A DNA stretch of 64,000 nucleotides from Citrobacter europaeus. Lineage in GTDB: Bacteria > Pseudomonadota > Gammaproteobacteria > Enterobacterales > Enterobacteriaceae. Made by a program: the position numbers and the translations under genes. Under the pieces are notes generated by a model. That model saw only the letters and a program-made list of their open reading frames with translations, did no database searches and was not told where the DNA came from. Shown here piece by piece: positions 45,683-54,575 of this stretch (its first letter is position 1; every line of letters begins with the position of its first letter). The stretch is taken from positions 3,038,001 through 3,102,000 of the forward strand of contig CP083650.1 of NCBI GenBank assembly GCA_020099315.1. The letters are read 5' to 3'.

Positions 45683-46804
45683 TCAGTACTCCAGCGCGAT
45701 AGCGACCTCGTAACCGTGCGACTTCAGCAGGGAATGTTTCTTCGCCGCATCAAGATCGTTGGCAACCATTTCCGAGATCATCTGGCGCAGCGTAATTTCC
45801 GGCTTCCAGCCCAGTTTTTCATGTGCTTTAGCCGGATCGCCCAGCAGCGTTTCCACTTCAGCCGGACGGAAATAACGCGGGTCGACGGCAATCATGACAT
45901 CTCCAGGTTTTACCCCTGGCGCATCGTGTCCGGTTACGGAAACCACAATGCCTTTTTCATTCACGCCCTCGCCTTCAAAGCGCAATTTAATTCCCAACTG
46001 AGCGGCCGCCATTTCCACAAACTGGCGCACGGAATACTGCACGCCGGTGGCAATCACGAAATCTTCCGGTTTATCCTGCTGCAGCATCATCCACTGCATC
46101 CTGACGTAATCTTTGGCATGGCCCCAGTCGCGCAGTGAATCCATGTTGCCCAGATACAGGCAAGACTCGAGCCCCTGAGCGATGTTGGCGATCGCTCGGG
46201 TAATTTTGCGAGTAACAAAGGTTTCGCCGCGGCGCGGAGATTCGTGGTTAAACAGAATGCCGTTACAGGCATACATACCGTAAGATTCACGGTAGTTGAC
46301 GGTTATCCAATACGCATACAGCTTAGCAACGGCATACGGCGAGCGCGGGTAGAACGGCGTAGTCTCTTTCTGCGGAATTTCCTGTACCAGGCCGTACAGT
46401 TCAGAGGTGGAAGCCTGATAAAAACGCGTTTTCTTTTCCAGGCCGAGGAAACGGATAGCTTCCAGCAAACGTAAGGTGCCGATCGCATCGACATCGGCGG
46501 TATATTCCGGTGAATCAAACGACACTGCGACATGACTCATGGCGCCCAGGTTATAGACCTCATCCGGCTGGACCTCTTGTAGAATACGGGTCAGGTTGGA
46601 GGAGTCCGTCAAATCGCCATAGTGCAGATGAAATTTGGGATTACCCGAATGCGGATCCTGGTAAATGTGGTCCACACGTTCGGTGTTAAATGATGAAGCG
46701 CGGCGCTTAATGCCGTGTACTTCATACCCTTTTTCCAGCAGAAATTCTGCCAGGTAAGAACCATCCTGCCCGGTTACGCCAGTAATGAGAGCGACTTTTG
46801 ACAT
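45683..46804 (-). CDS. gmd: GDP-mannose 4,6-dehydratase Gmd
   Basis: First dedicated step to GDP-fucose. A 373-residue SDR enzyme with TGVTGQDGSYLAEFLLEKGY as NADP-binding motif, RRASSFNTERVDHIY as the conserved NADP loop, the catalytic STSELYG, and YPRSPYAVAKLYAYW with the Tyr/Lys pair. It lies 24 nt after wcaF. Confidence 0.97.
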   Translation of the reverse strand: MSKVALITGVTGQDGSYLAEFLLEKGYEVHGIKRRASSFNTERVDHIYQDPHSGNPKFHLHYGDLTDSSNLTRILQEVQPDEVYNLGAMSHVAVSFDSPEYTADVDAIGTLRLLEAIRFLGLEKKTRFYQASTSELYGLVQEIPQKETTPFYPRSPYAVAKLYAYWITVNYRESYGMYACNGILFNHESPRRGETFVTRKITRAIANIAQGLESCLYLGNMDSLRDWGHAKDYVRMQWMMLQQDKPEDFVIATGVQYSVRQFVEMAAAQLGIKLRFEGEGVNEKGIVVSVTGHDAPGVKPGDVMIAVDPRYFRPAEVETLLGDPAKAHEKLGWKPEITLRQMISEMVANDLDAAKKHSLLKSHGYEVAIALEY

Positions 46805-46828
46805 GTTATTACCTCTTAAATGATCCCC

Positions 46829-47383
46829 TCAGGGAGTAACTTTTTCGACGCGTTTGCGCGTGACTACTGCGGGATTTCCCCGACAAACGACATTTGCTGG
46901 CAGCGATTTAAAAACGCTGCTTCGTGCTCCGACGACGGTGCCATCGCCAATGGTCACGCCAGGCGCGACAAAGACATCTGTCGCCAACCAGCATTTATCA
47001 CCAACCACTATCGGTGTGGCGTTAATATCAAAATATTGACTGGCATAATCATGACTCCCGGTGCATAAATAACTTTTTTGCGAAATAACCGCGTGAGCAC
47101 CAATAGTAATATCACCCAACGTATATAAAACCGCGTCATCACCCACCCAGGCATAATCTCCCAGGGTCAATTTCCACGGATAAGTAATTTTTACTGAAGG
47201 TCGAATAACTACGTTTTTTCCTATTTTCGCGCCAAACATGCGTAATAAAAATGCGCGCCAGCGGTACATGACCTGCGGTGACCAGCGAAACAATGTTGCT
47301 TGCACTGCCCACCATAATTGGACTTTAATGGCGCCACCACCACGAAAACCAGCAGGCACTTTAAATCCGCTTAAATCCTGCAT
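46829..47383 (-). CDS. wcaF: Colanic acid acetyltransferase WcaF
   Basis: A 184-residue left-handed beta-helix O-acetyltransferase (E. coli about 182). Hexapeptide repeats run from about residue 60 (IGKNVVIRPSVKITYPWKL) to GVTIGDGTVVGARSSVFKSLP, and SHDYAS carries the likely catalytic His. It is thought to acetylate the first fucose of the repeat unit. Confidence 0.95.
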   Translation of the reverse strand: MQDLSGFKVPAGFRGGGAIKVQLWWAVQATLFRWSPQVMYRWRAFLLRMFGAKIGKNVVIRPSVKITYPWKLTLGDYAWVGDDAVLYTLGDITIGAHAVISQKSYLCTGSHDYASQYFDINATPIVVGDKCWLATDVFVAPGVTIGDGTVVGARSSVFKSLPANVVCRGNPAVVTRKRVEKVTP

Positions 47384-47392
47384 AATTTGCCC

Positions 47393-48139
47393 TTACGTTT
47401 TTCCATATAAAGCTTTTGTTTTACCGGTTGTGCGCAGACGTAAATATTCTGACAATCCGGTCCAAAAACCTGGCATATGTAATATCTGGCGCTGTACCTT
47501 TTTGGCATCCCGGCACAATTCCAGATTATTCGTCGTTGACACGCCACCCATGGAAAACTCTGACACCAGCCCGCTCAGTTTTTTAAAAGCATAACCGGAT
47601 TTGTATAATCGGGCAGCTAATGCGTAATCGGACGATATTTTATATTGCAAATCATAGCGCCAGACATTCAGTCCAGAGAGCGGAAAGAAGATGGCCTGAT
47701 GGCTGGCGGGCAGGCTGTGATAAATATACCAACCCGGCTTGGCTCGCCGCTTAATTTTGTTGCCATTGCCGAAATCCAACAACGCATCACCAATAACCAT
47801 AGTTTTATCGCTTTGCGTTTTCAGCTGACGGATAAAACAAGCCGAATCCGCATGCAGAATATCCCCGGAGTTGAGGAACAGCGCAAACCGCCCGCGCGCC
47901 ATAGCGATACCTTTGTTCATCGCATCATAGATGCCCTTATCCGGCTCGCTGACAAACCGTAACCGGTGCTCTGCGCTAAGTCCTTCAAGAAAGGATGACG
48001 TACCATCAGAAGAGCCGCCATCAACAACAATCCACTCAAAACTGATATCATTCGCCTGCGCCAGATGTGCCAGTGATGCGTGAGTTTTGACGATCCCTTC
48101 CAGATTGCGAAAGGCGACGGTGATAATACTGAGCAGCAT
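47393..48139 (-). CDS. wcaE: Colanic acid glycosyltransferase WcaE
   Basis: A 248-residue GT2 enzyme: LLSIITVAFRNLEGIVKTHAS, VVDGGSSDGT and the acidic region FLNSGDI. It is thought to add the second fucose. The frame is open 16 codons further up into wcaD, but ATG 48139 gives the E. coli length and lies 5 nt after the wcaD stop. Confidence 0.95.
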   Translation of the reverse strand: MLLSIITVAFRNLEGIVKTHASLAHLAQANDISFEWIVVDGGSSDGTSSFLEGLSAEHRLRFVSEPDKGIYDAMNKGIAMARGRFALFLNSGDILHADSACFIRQLKTQSDKTMVIGDALLDFGNGNKIKRRAKPGWYIYHSLPASHQAIFFPLSGLNVWRYDLQYKISSDYALAARLYKSGYAFKKLSGLVSEFSMGGVSTTNNLELCRDAKKVQRQILHMPGFWTGLSEYLRLRTTGKTKALYGKT

Positions 48140-48144
48140 GTGAT

Positions 48145-49362
48145 TTACCTCGCGATATTCAGCGCCTTGCGCAAAATAAACGGACACACAATTAAAAACG
48201 CGTATTCCGGACTAAATACTGAGCCTGTAAAAAACAGCGACAGTGGCGTAAAAAGATAAAGCTGCACCCGATAATTCTGATTATCACCAAACGCATTGAT
48301 CATCATTTTCATGACTTTCCCCATGTACCATAGGGCTAATATCACCGCGAACCATGAAAAATAAATAATCAGCAGATACAAGCCATTGTCTATTGTTTTA
48401 CCAACATCTGCACCGTTAAAAATTCCGAATGACGCAACATATTCATAAAGTGAGCCGAATCTCACTACCCCATCAACGTTAAGTAACGAATAACCGACCA
48501 TCACTAATGGTCCTACGATCCGATAATACGATGACGAACCTTCAGTTCCTAAATCTCCAAGGCGCGTTGCGATGTATGGAAAAGCAAATATCACTCCAAC
48601 TACAAATACGCTTAATGAGATTATCGCCAGCGGTAGCTTCTTTTTTATCGCATCCTTATTCAGATACTGGAACGCCCACTCCAGAAGATAAAACAAAATA
48701 AACGTCATTACCCCTGAAAACGATCCCGATAATATTATCCCTGCCAGAATCATAGCATCGGACTTAGGCGTTTTGATACCAAACTGTTTGATGCTGAGCC
48801 AAATTGAGATTAACGCCAGAGCGAAAAATGCCGGTTCGAAATAGAGCGCAGTAGTACGTTTTCCACCAAATTTAATAAAGTTCAGAACATAGCTGTTACT
48901 GTAAATAAGATATTTCGAAATAACTTCCATTAAACTGCTGCCGCCACTGAGAATTATCTGCGCCATTTCAACTGCAGCTAACCCCACCACCAGTCCCACC
49001 GCCAGCCAGAAAAACCGCAAGATCTTAGTGTAGTTATGCGGTGAAATGGTTTTGAAGCGAATACTCCACACCATGCCAATGATCACCACGGTATAAATAA
49101 ACAGCATTGCGGACGTCACGTACTTGCTGGCATCCAGTGACTGACCGAACAGATAATTAAACGCCGTCAGCCCGCCCCCCATGCCCAACGCAATCATTAA
49201 TTTTTTGATATTAATGCGCTCGACAAACAGCAACAGCAGAACGGGTAAGAAGGTGACGATAGTTATTGGGAAGCTCTCGCCAAGCTGGGCGAGTTTGACG
49301 TTGACCAGCAAATAAAGCAGCGGTAGCACCAGATAGCTACAGATTCTGATAGAACGAGACAT
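48145..49362 (-). CDS. wcaD: Colanic acid polymerase WcaD
   Basis: A 405-residue Wzy-type polymerase with about ten membrane helices and a periplasmic loop containing RLGDLGTEGSSSYYRIVGP. It joins flipped repeat units at the periplasmic face. The frame is open 29 codons further up inside wcaC; ATG 49362 (MSRSIRICSYLVL) matches the E. coli start and length and overlaps wcaC by 26 nt. Confidence 0.94.
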   Translation of the reverse strand: MSRSIRICSYLVLPLLYLLVNVKLAQLGESFPITIVTFLPVLLLLFVERINIKKLMIALGMGGGLTAFNYLFGQSLDASKYVTSAMLFIYTVVIIGMVWSIRFKTISPHNYTKILRFFWLAVGLVVGLAAVEMAQIILSGGSSLMEVISKYLIYSNSYVLNFIKFGGKRTTALYFEPAFFALALISIWLSIKQFGIKTPKSDAMILAGIILSGSFSGVMTFILFYLLEWAFQYLNKDAIKKKLPLAIISLSVFVVGVIFAFPYIATRLGDLGTEGSSSYYRIVGPLVMVGYSLLNVDGVVRFGSLYEYVASFGIFNGADVGKTIDNGLYLLIIYFSWFAVILALWYMGKVMKMMINAFGDNQNYRVQLYLFTPLSLFFTGSVFSPEYAFLIVCPFILRKALNIAR

Positions 49363-50554
49363 ATTCCTCCAGCATCTGTTGCCCACTGTATGCCACCCGG
49401 CTGCGCTGGCTGAACGCAGCAAGCGACGTGTCAAACACCGCCTGCGCAATGTCTGATTTTTTCAGTTGCACCAGTTGCAATACGTCCGCTTCGCTGAACG
49501 TTTTACCGCCCGATTTTGCCAGTACTTCTTGCGCGGCGTCACTGTGCGTGGCAATAACCGGTACGCCAATGGAAAGCGCTTCGCACAGGATCAGCGGGTA
49601 GTTATCAACTCGGGAGCTGAACACCAGGCCATCCATCTCGTTTAGCGCACTCATCAACGTGCGCTTATCGCTTTCAAACCCGTGATTGATGACGTTATCT
49701 CCCGCAAATGGCGAAAATTTGCCAAAAGTATGCAGCTCAATTTTGTCTCCGAGCGCTACCATCGCTCGCACCAGTTGCTGGCTGGTTTTCCCGTCATAGC
49801 GCAGATCATGAGCCACCACGGCGATTTTCGGTCTACCGCTCCCCTCATGCTTAGCGGGAAGCTCGGCAAGAATGGATTCAGTTGCTACATCGATGCCGTT
49901 GTTAATAATACGGCAGCGTCCCACGCCATACAGGCTGTTGAATGCGTCGGCCACATGCTGACTGGGCGAGATAAACTGGCAGCCCAGCGCCAGCATGGCA
50001 CGAAACATCTGCCGCTTACCGGGTAACTGCTGATGGGCTTTATCGATTTTTACCGGCGGATAGTTACTGAGCGTTGGGCATTTCTGGCAGCCCGTTTTCC
50101 AGTTTTCGCAACCATCGGTAAAGGCACAGCGCCCGGTCACGCTCCAGTGATCGTGCAGCGTCCAGACGAAGGTAACATCCGGTTTACACACCTTCACTTT
50201 TTGGCAAAAGGTGACCACCTCTTCCAGGTTCAACCAGTAGCTGTGCAACACATGAAAATGCAGGACCTGCGGGCCGCTGGTGCGGATAACTTCACGGTAT
50301 AACTTGTCGAGATTGCCAAACAGATCGCGGTTCGCGAAACGAAACAGCGCAATGTTCACCGCCGACGTCAGGCGTGGCGTATGTTTGAAAACCTGCGGGT
50401 AATTCGCATGGCTGACGCTTTTCTTACCTCCTTTGCCATAGCCATAGACAAAACGCGAGGACAGCCCTTTCTCCAGCGCCCTCAGATGTAAATCTAACGC
50501 CACGCCAGCCGCCCCACCTTCTGCGAGCCGCACATTAAACTGTAATATCTTCAT
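49337..50554 (-). CDS. wcaC: Colanic acid galactosyltransferase WcaC
   Basis: A 405-residue GT4 enzyme. The N-terminal VRLAEGGAAGVALDLHLRAL is the glycine loop; VWTLHDHWSVTGRCAF and the Cys-rich GCENWKTGCQKCP are typical of this subgroup. The donor motif is SSRVDNYPLILCEALSIGVPVIATHS. It probably adds galactose to the fucose chain. It overlaps wcaB by 4 nt and wcaD by 26 nt. Confidence 0.95.
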   Translation of the reverse strand: MKILQFNVRLAEGGAAGVALDLHLRALEKGLSSRFVYGYGKGGKKSVSHANYPQVFKHTPRLTSAVNIALFRFANRDLFGNLDKLYREVIRTSGPQVLHFHVLHSYWLNLEEVVTFCQKVKVCKPDVTFVWTLHDHWSVTGRCAFTDGCENWKTGCQKCPTLSNYPPVKIDKAHQQLPGKRQMFRAMLALGCQFISPSQHVADAFNSLYGVGRCRIINNGIDVATESILAELPAKHEGSGRPKIAVVAHDLRYDGKTSQQLVRAMVALGDKIELHTFGKFSPFAGDNVINHGFESDKRTLMSALNEMDGLVFSSRVDNYPLILCEALSIGVPVIATHSDAAQEVLAKSGGKTFSEADVLQLVQLKKSDIAQAVFDTSLAAFSQRSRVAYSGQQMLEEYVSFYQNL

Positions 50555-51039
50555 TTTATTACCTTCACCCGAGCCTTCTCACCCACGACCAGCGCATTGT
50601 CCGGGACGCTATCCACCACGACGCTCCCGGCGCCAATCGTCACGTTATTGCCAATAACAACGTTGCCGAGCAGAGTGACATTCGCTCCCAACTCAACGCC
50701 GTTACCAATAACTGGACAGGACGGATCGTTGGTACCCAGATTGCCGATGGTGACACCGTGACGCAGAGTAAAATCATCCCCTGCCACCACGTGTTTATTA
50801 ATAACCACCCCATAGCCATGATGGATGGTGAAACGACGACCAATAGATGCAGCAGCCTGGATTTCATAGCCGAACAGGCATTCGGTGATAAGGCGATACA
50901 TCACCAGCACCGGGGCGGCCCACAGGTTATTCAAGACATTTTTTTTACGCCAGACGGAGCAAAAATGGGCAATCCGATAGGCCACCACCATGCAGCAGGG
51001 GCGAAGACTCCAGCTATTAGCGCGTAAATCTTCCAGCAT
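50551..51039 (-). CDS. wcaB: Colanic acid acetyltransferase WcaB
   Basis: A 162-residue serine-acetyltransferase-like protein. The short N-terminal helical part is followed by left-handed beta-helix hexapeptides (IGRRFTIHHGYGVVINKHVVAG, LGNVVIGNNVTIGAGSVV). It is predicted to O-acetylate a repeat-unit sugar. It lies 2 nt after wcaA. Confidence 0.95.
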   Translation of the reverse strand: MLEDLRANSWSLRPCCMVVAYRIAHFCSVWRKKNVLNNLWAAPVLVMYRLITECLFGYEIQAAASIGRRFTIHHGYGVVINKHVVAGDDFTLRHGVTIGNLGTNDPSCPVIGNGVELGANVTLLGNVVIGNNVTIGAGSVVVDSVPDNALVVGEKARVKVIK

Positions 51040-51041
51040 AC

Positions 51042-51884
51042 TTAACGACCTCGCATTCCGTCGGCCAGACGCTTGCTGTTGCGAACAGAAAGCAGCGTCA
51101 GCAACGTGCGCCAGTTCATCCGTTTGTTGCGGATCTGATAGAGAGTAAACAGCTGATATTTCTTGCTGGCCCGGTCAAATTTGCCTTTGTGTTTACGGTA
51201 AAACTGAAAGTAGCCGGAGAATTTTTTCGGCGATGAGGTAATACGCATTTCACCGTGATTGACATGCAGGATCTGCGTTGCCTCTTTTACCTTCCACGGT
51301 TTACCGTACGCCACTACCATACGCAGGAAGATGTCGTAATCCTGCGCCGCTTTCAGCGTGGTATCGAACAGGCATGCTTTAAACCGCCACGCCCAGGTAA
51401 ACACCTGATTACCAATGATATTACGCTTATAAAATTTACGACGTGAATAACCGGATTTCGGATACAGCGGCAGGCTGGCCGGTTGCGAATACACTTCGCC
51501 TTCGCAGACATAGTCATTGGCGTACAGAAACGCCCGCGTGACCAGGTGATGGCGGTAGTTAAGAAAGATGCTCAGGCGGTTCGGCGTCCATTCATCATCA
51601 TCATCAATTCCCGTAATATACTGCCCACTGGCCTGCATAATGGCCTGATTACGCACCGCGCAGGCCCCGGAGTTAGTGGAATTATGCGTATACGACACCC
51701 GCGGATCGTTGAGTTCCTCAACAAACTGCTGCAGTTGCTCATACGAGGAAGAGCAATCATCCACAATGATCATCTCCCAGTGAGGATAGTCCTGGCGCAA
51801 TACCGATTTAATCGCCCGGATAGCCAGCTGTTGACGGTTCCAGGTTGGCATATAAATTGAAATTAGTGGGTTTTCTGTCGTCAT
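51042..51884 (-). CDS. wcaA: Colanic acid glucuronyltransferase-like WcaA
   Basis: A 280-residue GT2 enzyme: ISIYMPTWNRQQLAIRAIKSVL, IIVDDCSSSYE, and the metal-binding DDDDEW around residue 95. It is thought to add the glucuronic acid that Ugd supplies as UDP-GlcA. A 77-nt gap with a REP unit separates it from wzc. Confidence 0.94.
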   Translation of the reverse strand: MTTENPLISIYMPTWNRQQLAIRAIKSVLRQDYPHWEMIIVDDCSSSYEQLQQFVEELNDPRVSYTHNSTNSGACAVRNQAIMQASGQYITGIDDDDEWTPNRLSIFLNYRHHLVTRAFLYANDYVCEGEVYSQPASLPLYPKSGYSRRKFYKRNIIGNQVFTWAWRFKACLFDTTLKAAQDYDIFLRMVVAYGKPWKVKEATQILHVNHGEMRITSSPKKFSGYFQFYRKHKGKFDRASKKYQLFTLYQIRNKRMNWRTLLTLLSVRNSKRLADGMRGR

Positions 51885-51906
51885 TTTCGTTTCCCAAATA
51901 AAGTTG

Positions 51907-51932
51907 CCTGATGGCGCTACGCTTATCAGGCC
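51907..51932. repeat. REP element between wzc and wcaA
   Basis: Arms GCCTGAT and ATCAGGC enclose GGCGCTACGCTT, followed by CTACA. It is a typical REP unit in the junction between the export/kinase genes and the sugar-transferase genes of the cluster. Confidence 0.88.
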
Positions 51933-51961
51933 TACATTCGATATGCGTTGCTGTTCGTTAT

Positions 51962-54124
51962 CTATTTCGAATCCGACGTGTATTCGTATTCGTAGTAACC
52001 GTAATCCTGATACCCGCTGGCGCGGCGGAAGATAGAGTTGAGGATCACCCCTTTCACCTGAATGCCGTTTTGCTCGAAGCGACTCAGGCTGGTTTCCACC
52101 TCTTTCAACGTGTTGACCGCATAACGGGCCACCATCAGCGTGGTTCCGACGTGACGACCCACGATAGCCGCATCGGTCACAGCCAGTATTGGCGGCGTAT
52201 CAATCAGCACCAGGTCATAGTGCGAGCTGGCCCAGGCAATCAGTTCGCCGAAGCGCTCGCTCATCAAAAGTTCGGAAGGATTGGGAGGGATTTGACCGCG
52301 AGGGATCAGATCGAAATGCGCAATGGATGTCGGTTTCGCGCCAGATGAGATATCCCCCTTGCCGATGAGGATCTCAGACAGACCGTTAACGTTATTGGTC
52401 CCCAGCAGCTCGTGGGTATAGCCTTTACGCATATCGCAGTCGATCAACAGCACGCGTTTGTTGGTCTGGCTGATGACCGCCGCCAGGTTGGCGCAGACAA
52501 ATGTTTTACCAATCGACGGGCTGACGCCGGTCAGCATCAATACGTTATTGCGCGCCTGCATCATGGCAAAGTGCAGGCTGGTACGCAGGCTGCGGACCGC
52601 TTCTATCGCGAGATCCGTCGGATTTCCCACCGCCAGTAACTGGCTTTGCTTGTAGCGTTTCACACCTTTGATGGTCTGAACGTTATCACGCGCTTTTTGC
52701 CATTCAGACAGCGGAATACTGGCATACACGCTGATACCATGTTCTTCCAGCACCTGCGGGCTTTCAATGCCGCGATTAAACAACGATCGCAGCAATACGC
52801 CCACCACTGAAAGCATCAAACCGAGAATGATACTGCCGAGAATGATGAGTGCCGTTTTCGGTTTCAACACGCCAGGCTGGGCAATCGCGGGATCGACGAT
52901 ACGCACATCTCCGACCGTACTGGCCTCGGTGATCTTCAGTTCCTGTTGCTTGTTAAGTAACTGCATATAGACCTGCTGACCAGACTCCACGTCGCGCGTC
53001 AGACGGACAATTTCCTGCTGCGTTTTTGGCATCGCCGTTACGCGTCCGTTCAGCTTGCTTTTCTCATCTTCCAGCGCCTGGCGTTTTTCCAGCAACGTGC
53101 GGTACGCCGGATGCGCTTTAGTAAACAGCTTGGAAATTTCCGCTTCTTTGAAGGTCAGCTCATTAAGCTGCGCGTCAATATTCACCATTGAATCCAACAC
53201 CGCTTTGGCTTCCAGCGGCAAATCCACGGAGTCTTTGTCCTGACGAAAAGCATTTAACTTGTTTTCGGCAACGTCCAGCCGGTTACGCACCACGGGGAGT
53301 TGCTTTGCCAGAAACGCCAGACTTTTAGCGGCCTCTTCAGATTTACGCTCCACGTTTTGTTGCAGATAGTTGCGGGTAATACTGTCAAGGATCTGGCGGA
53401 TTTGCTCACGATCTTCGCCGGTAAAGGTCAGGCTCAATACGCCAGTATCTTTTCCGGTTTCCGTCACCATCAGATTATTTTGCAGGGTGTTTATCATGCC
53501 CAGCGTGGAGAATTTACGCACGGTAAATTGGCTCTCAGGGCTGGCATGAATAGCCTCCACCAGCATCGTCACGCCATCATGTTCCAGTATCTGCCCTACC
53601 TGCCCCTGGGCGCTAAATCCTCCGTCACTCACCAGTTGATAGCGTTTGTCATTCAGCACGCTGATTGTGAAGGTCTGTTCATTCATTGCCTTTGGCAGCG
53701 TGAAGGTGGTCACGTTAACTGTTTCGTTCTGACGGCCCATCAACCGATCCCAGCCCGCGCCAAAAATGGGGAACGTATCTTTGGTAACGGCAATATCCAG
53801 ATTGAGATCGTCTACCGTTTTCCCCAATACCAGCCGTGACTGGATGAGCTGAATTTCCGCTTCAGAGGCCGGAGGTTTGTTCGACAACGCCGAGCCAATA
53901 TCCTGCACCAGTGAATTTCCGGTATTTTGCTCAATTTGCACCAGCGCATCCGCACTGTAGATTGGTGTGGCAAACAGCGTGTAGATCGCGGCGCACAATG
54001 CAAATACCGCGGTGATGCCAAGTACCCACCAGCGGGCTTCCACCACCGTTGCGACCAGACGACCAATATCGATTTCATCATTGCCCGTTACCGGCGCAGC
54101 AGACTGTTTAACTTTTTCTGTCAT
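51962..54124 (-). CDS. wzc: Tyrosine autokinase Wzc
   Basis: A 720-residue inner-membrane polysaccharide co-polymerase and BY-kinase controlling colanic acid chain length and export. A membrane helix near 32-52 precedes a long periplasmic domain with coiled coils, and a second helix is near 425-447. The cytoplasmic kinase has Walker A GVSPSIGKTF, A' LLIDCDMRKG and Walker B LVLIDTPP. The C-terminal tail holds six tyrosines (YQDYGYYEYEY). ATG 54124 overlaps the wzb stop by 1 nt and gives the E. coli length; an open extension upstream is rejected. Confidence 0.97.
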   Translation of the reverse strand: MTEKVKQSAAPVTGNDEIDIGRLVATVVEARWWVLGITAVFALCAAIYTLFATPIYSADALVQIEQNTGNSLVQDIGSALSNKPPASEAEIQLIQSRLVLGKTVDDLNLDIAVTKDTFPIFGAGWDRLMGRQNETVNVTTFTLPKAMNEQTFTISVLNDKRYQLVSDGGFSAQGQVGQILEHDGVTMLVEAIHASPESQFTVRKFSTLGMINTLQNNLMVTETGKDTGVLSLTFTGEDREQIRQILDSITRNYLQQNVERKSEEAAKSLAFLAKQLPVVRNRLDVAENKLNAFRQDKDSVDLPLEAKAVLDSMVNIDAQLNELTFKEAEISKLFTKAHPAYRTLLEKRQALEDEKSKLNGRVTAMPKTQQEIVRLTRDVESGQQVYMQLLNKQQELKITEASTVGDVRIVDPAIAQPGVLKPKTALIILGSIILGLMLSVVGVLLRSLFNRGIESPQVLEEHGISVYASIPLSEWQKARDNVQTIKGVKRYKQSQLLAVGNPTDLAIEAVRSLRTSLHFAMMQARNNVLMLTGVSPSIGKTFVCANLAAVISQTNKRVLLIDCDMRKGYTHELLGTNNVNGLSEILIGKGDISSGAKPTSIAHFDLIPRGQIPPNPSELLMSERFGELIAWASSHYDLVLIDTPPILAVTDAAIVGRHVGTTLMVARYAVNTLKEVETSLSRFEQNGIQVKGVILNSIFRRASGYQDYGYYEYEYTSDSK

Positions 54125-54570
54125 TATTTTCCCTGCTCTGCGTTCAATGCCTGAGCCCATTGGCGGGCAGACCGTTCAAGTAATGCGTACACCGCGTCAA
54201 ACGCGTCCCGGCTTTTACGATACGGATCGGGGATTTCACGCTCGCTGTCCCAGTGACCAAAGAGCATCACTTTGCCGCGCATCTCCGGCACCATTTCGCA
54301 CAGAGCAGCAATATGGCGTTTTTCCATGGTCAGGATCAGGTCATATTCCCGGCACATTCGTCCCGAGATCTGCCGGGCACAATGATTCTCCAGAGACAGG
54401 TTGTGCGCCTGCGCCACGCTGATGGCGTTCGGATCCGCACCTTTGCCCACCAGCGCCCCGAGGCCGGCAGAAGATACCGTCAACGCCGGATGAAATTGTC
54501 TTAACAAGCGCTCTGCCGTCGGGGAGCGGCAAATGTTTCCCACACAGACAACTAATATTTTGTTAAACAT
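54124..54570 (-). CDS. wzb: Low-molecular-weight protein-tyrosine phosphatase Wzb
   Basis: A 148-residue cognate phosphatase of Wzc. The P-loop VCVGNICRSPTAE (8-20) has the catalytic Cys and Arg, and IPDPYRKS the general acid Asp. It lies 5 nt after wza and shares a TAATG with wzc. Confidence 0.97.
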   Translation of the reverse strand: MFNKILVVCVGNICRSPTAERLLRQFHPALTVSSAGLGALVGKGADPNAISVAQAHNLSLENHCARQISGRMCREYDLILTMEKRHIAALCEMVPEMRGKVMLFGHWDSEREIPDPYRKSRDAFDAVYALLERSARQWAQALNAEQGK

Positions 54571-54575
54571 GATGA

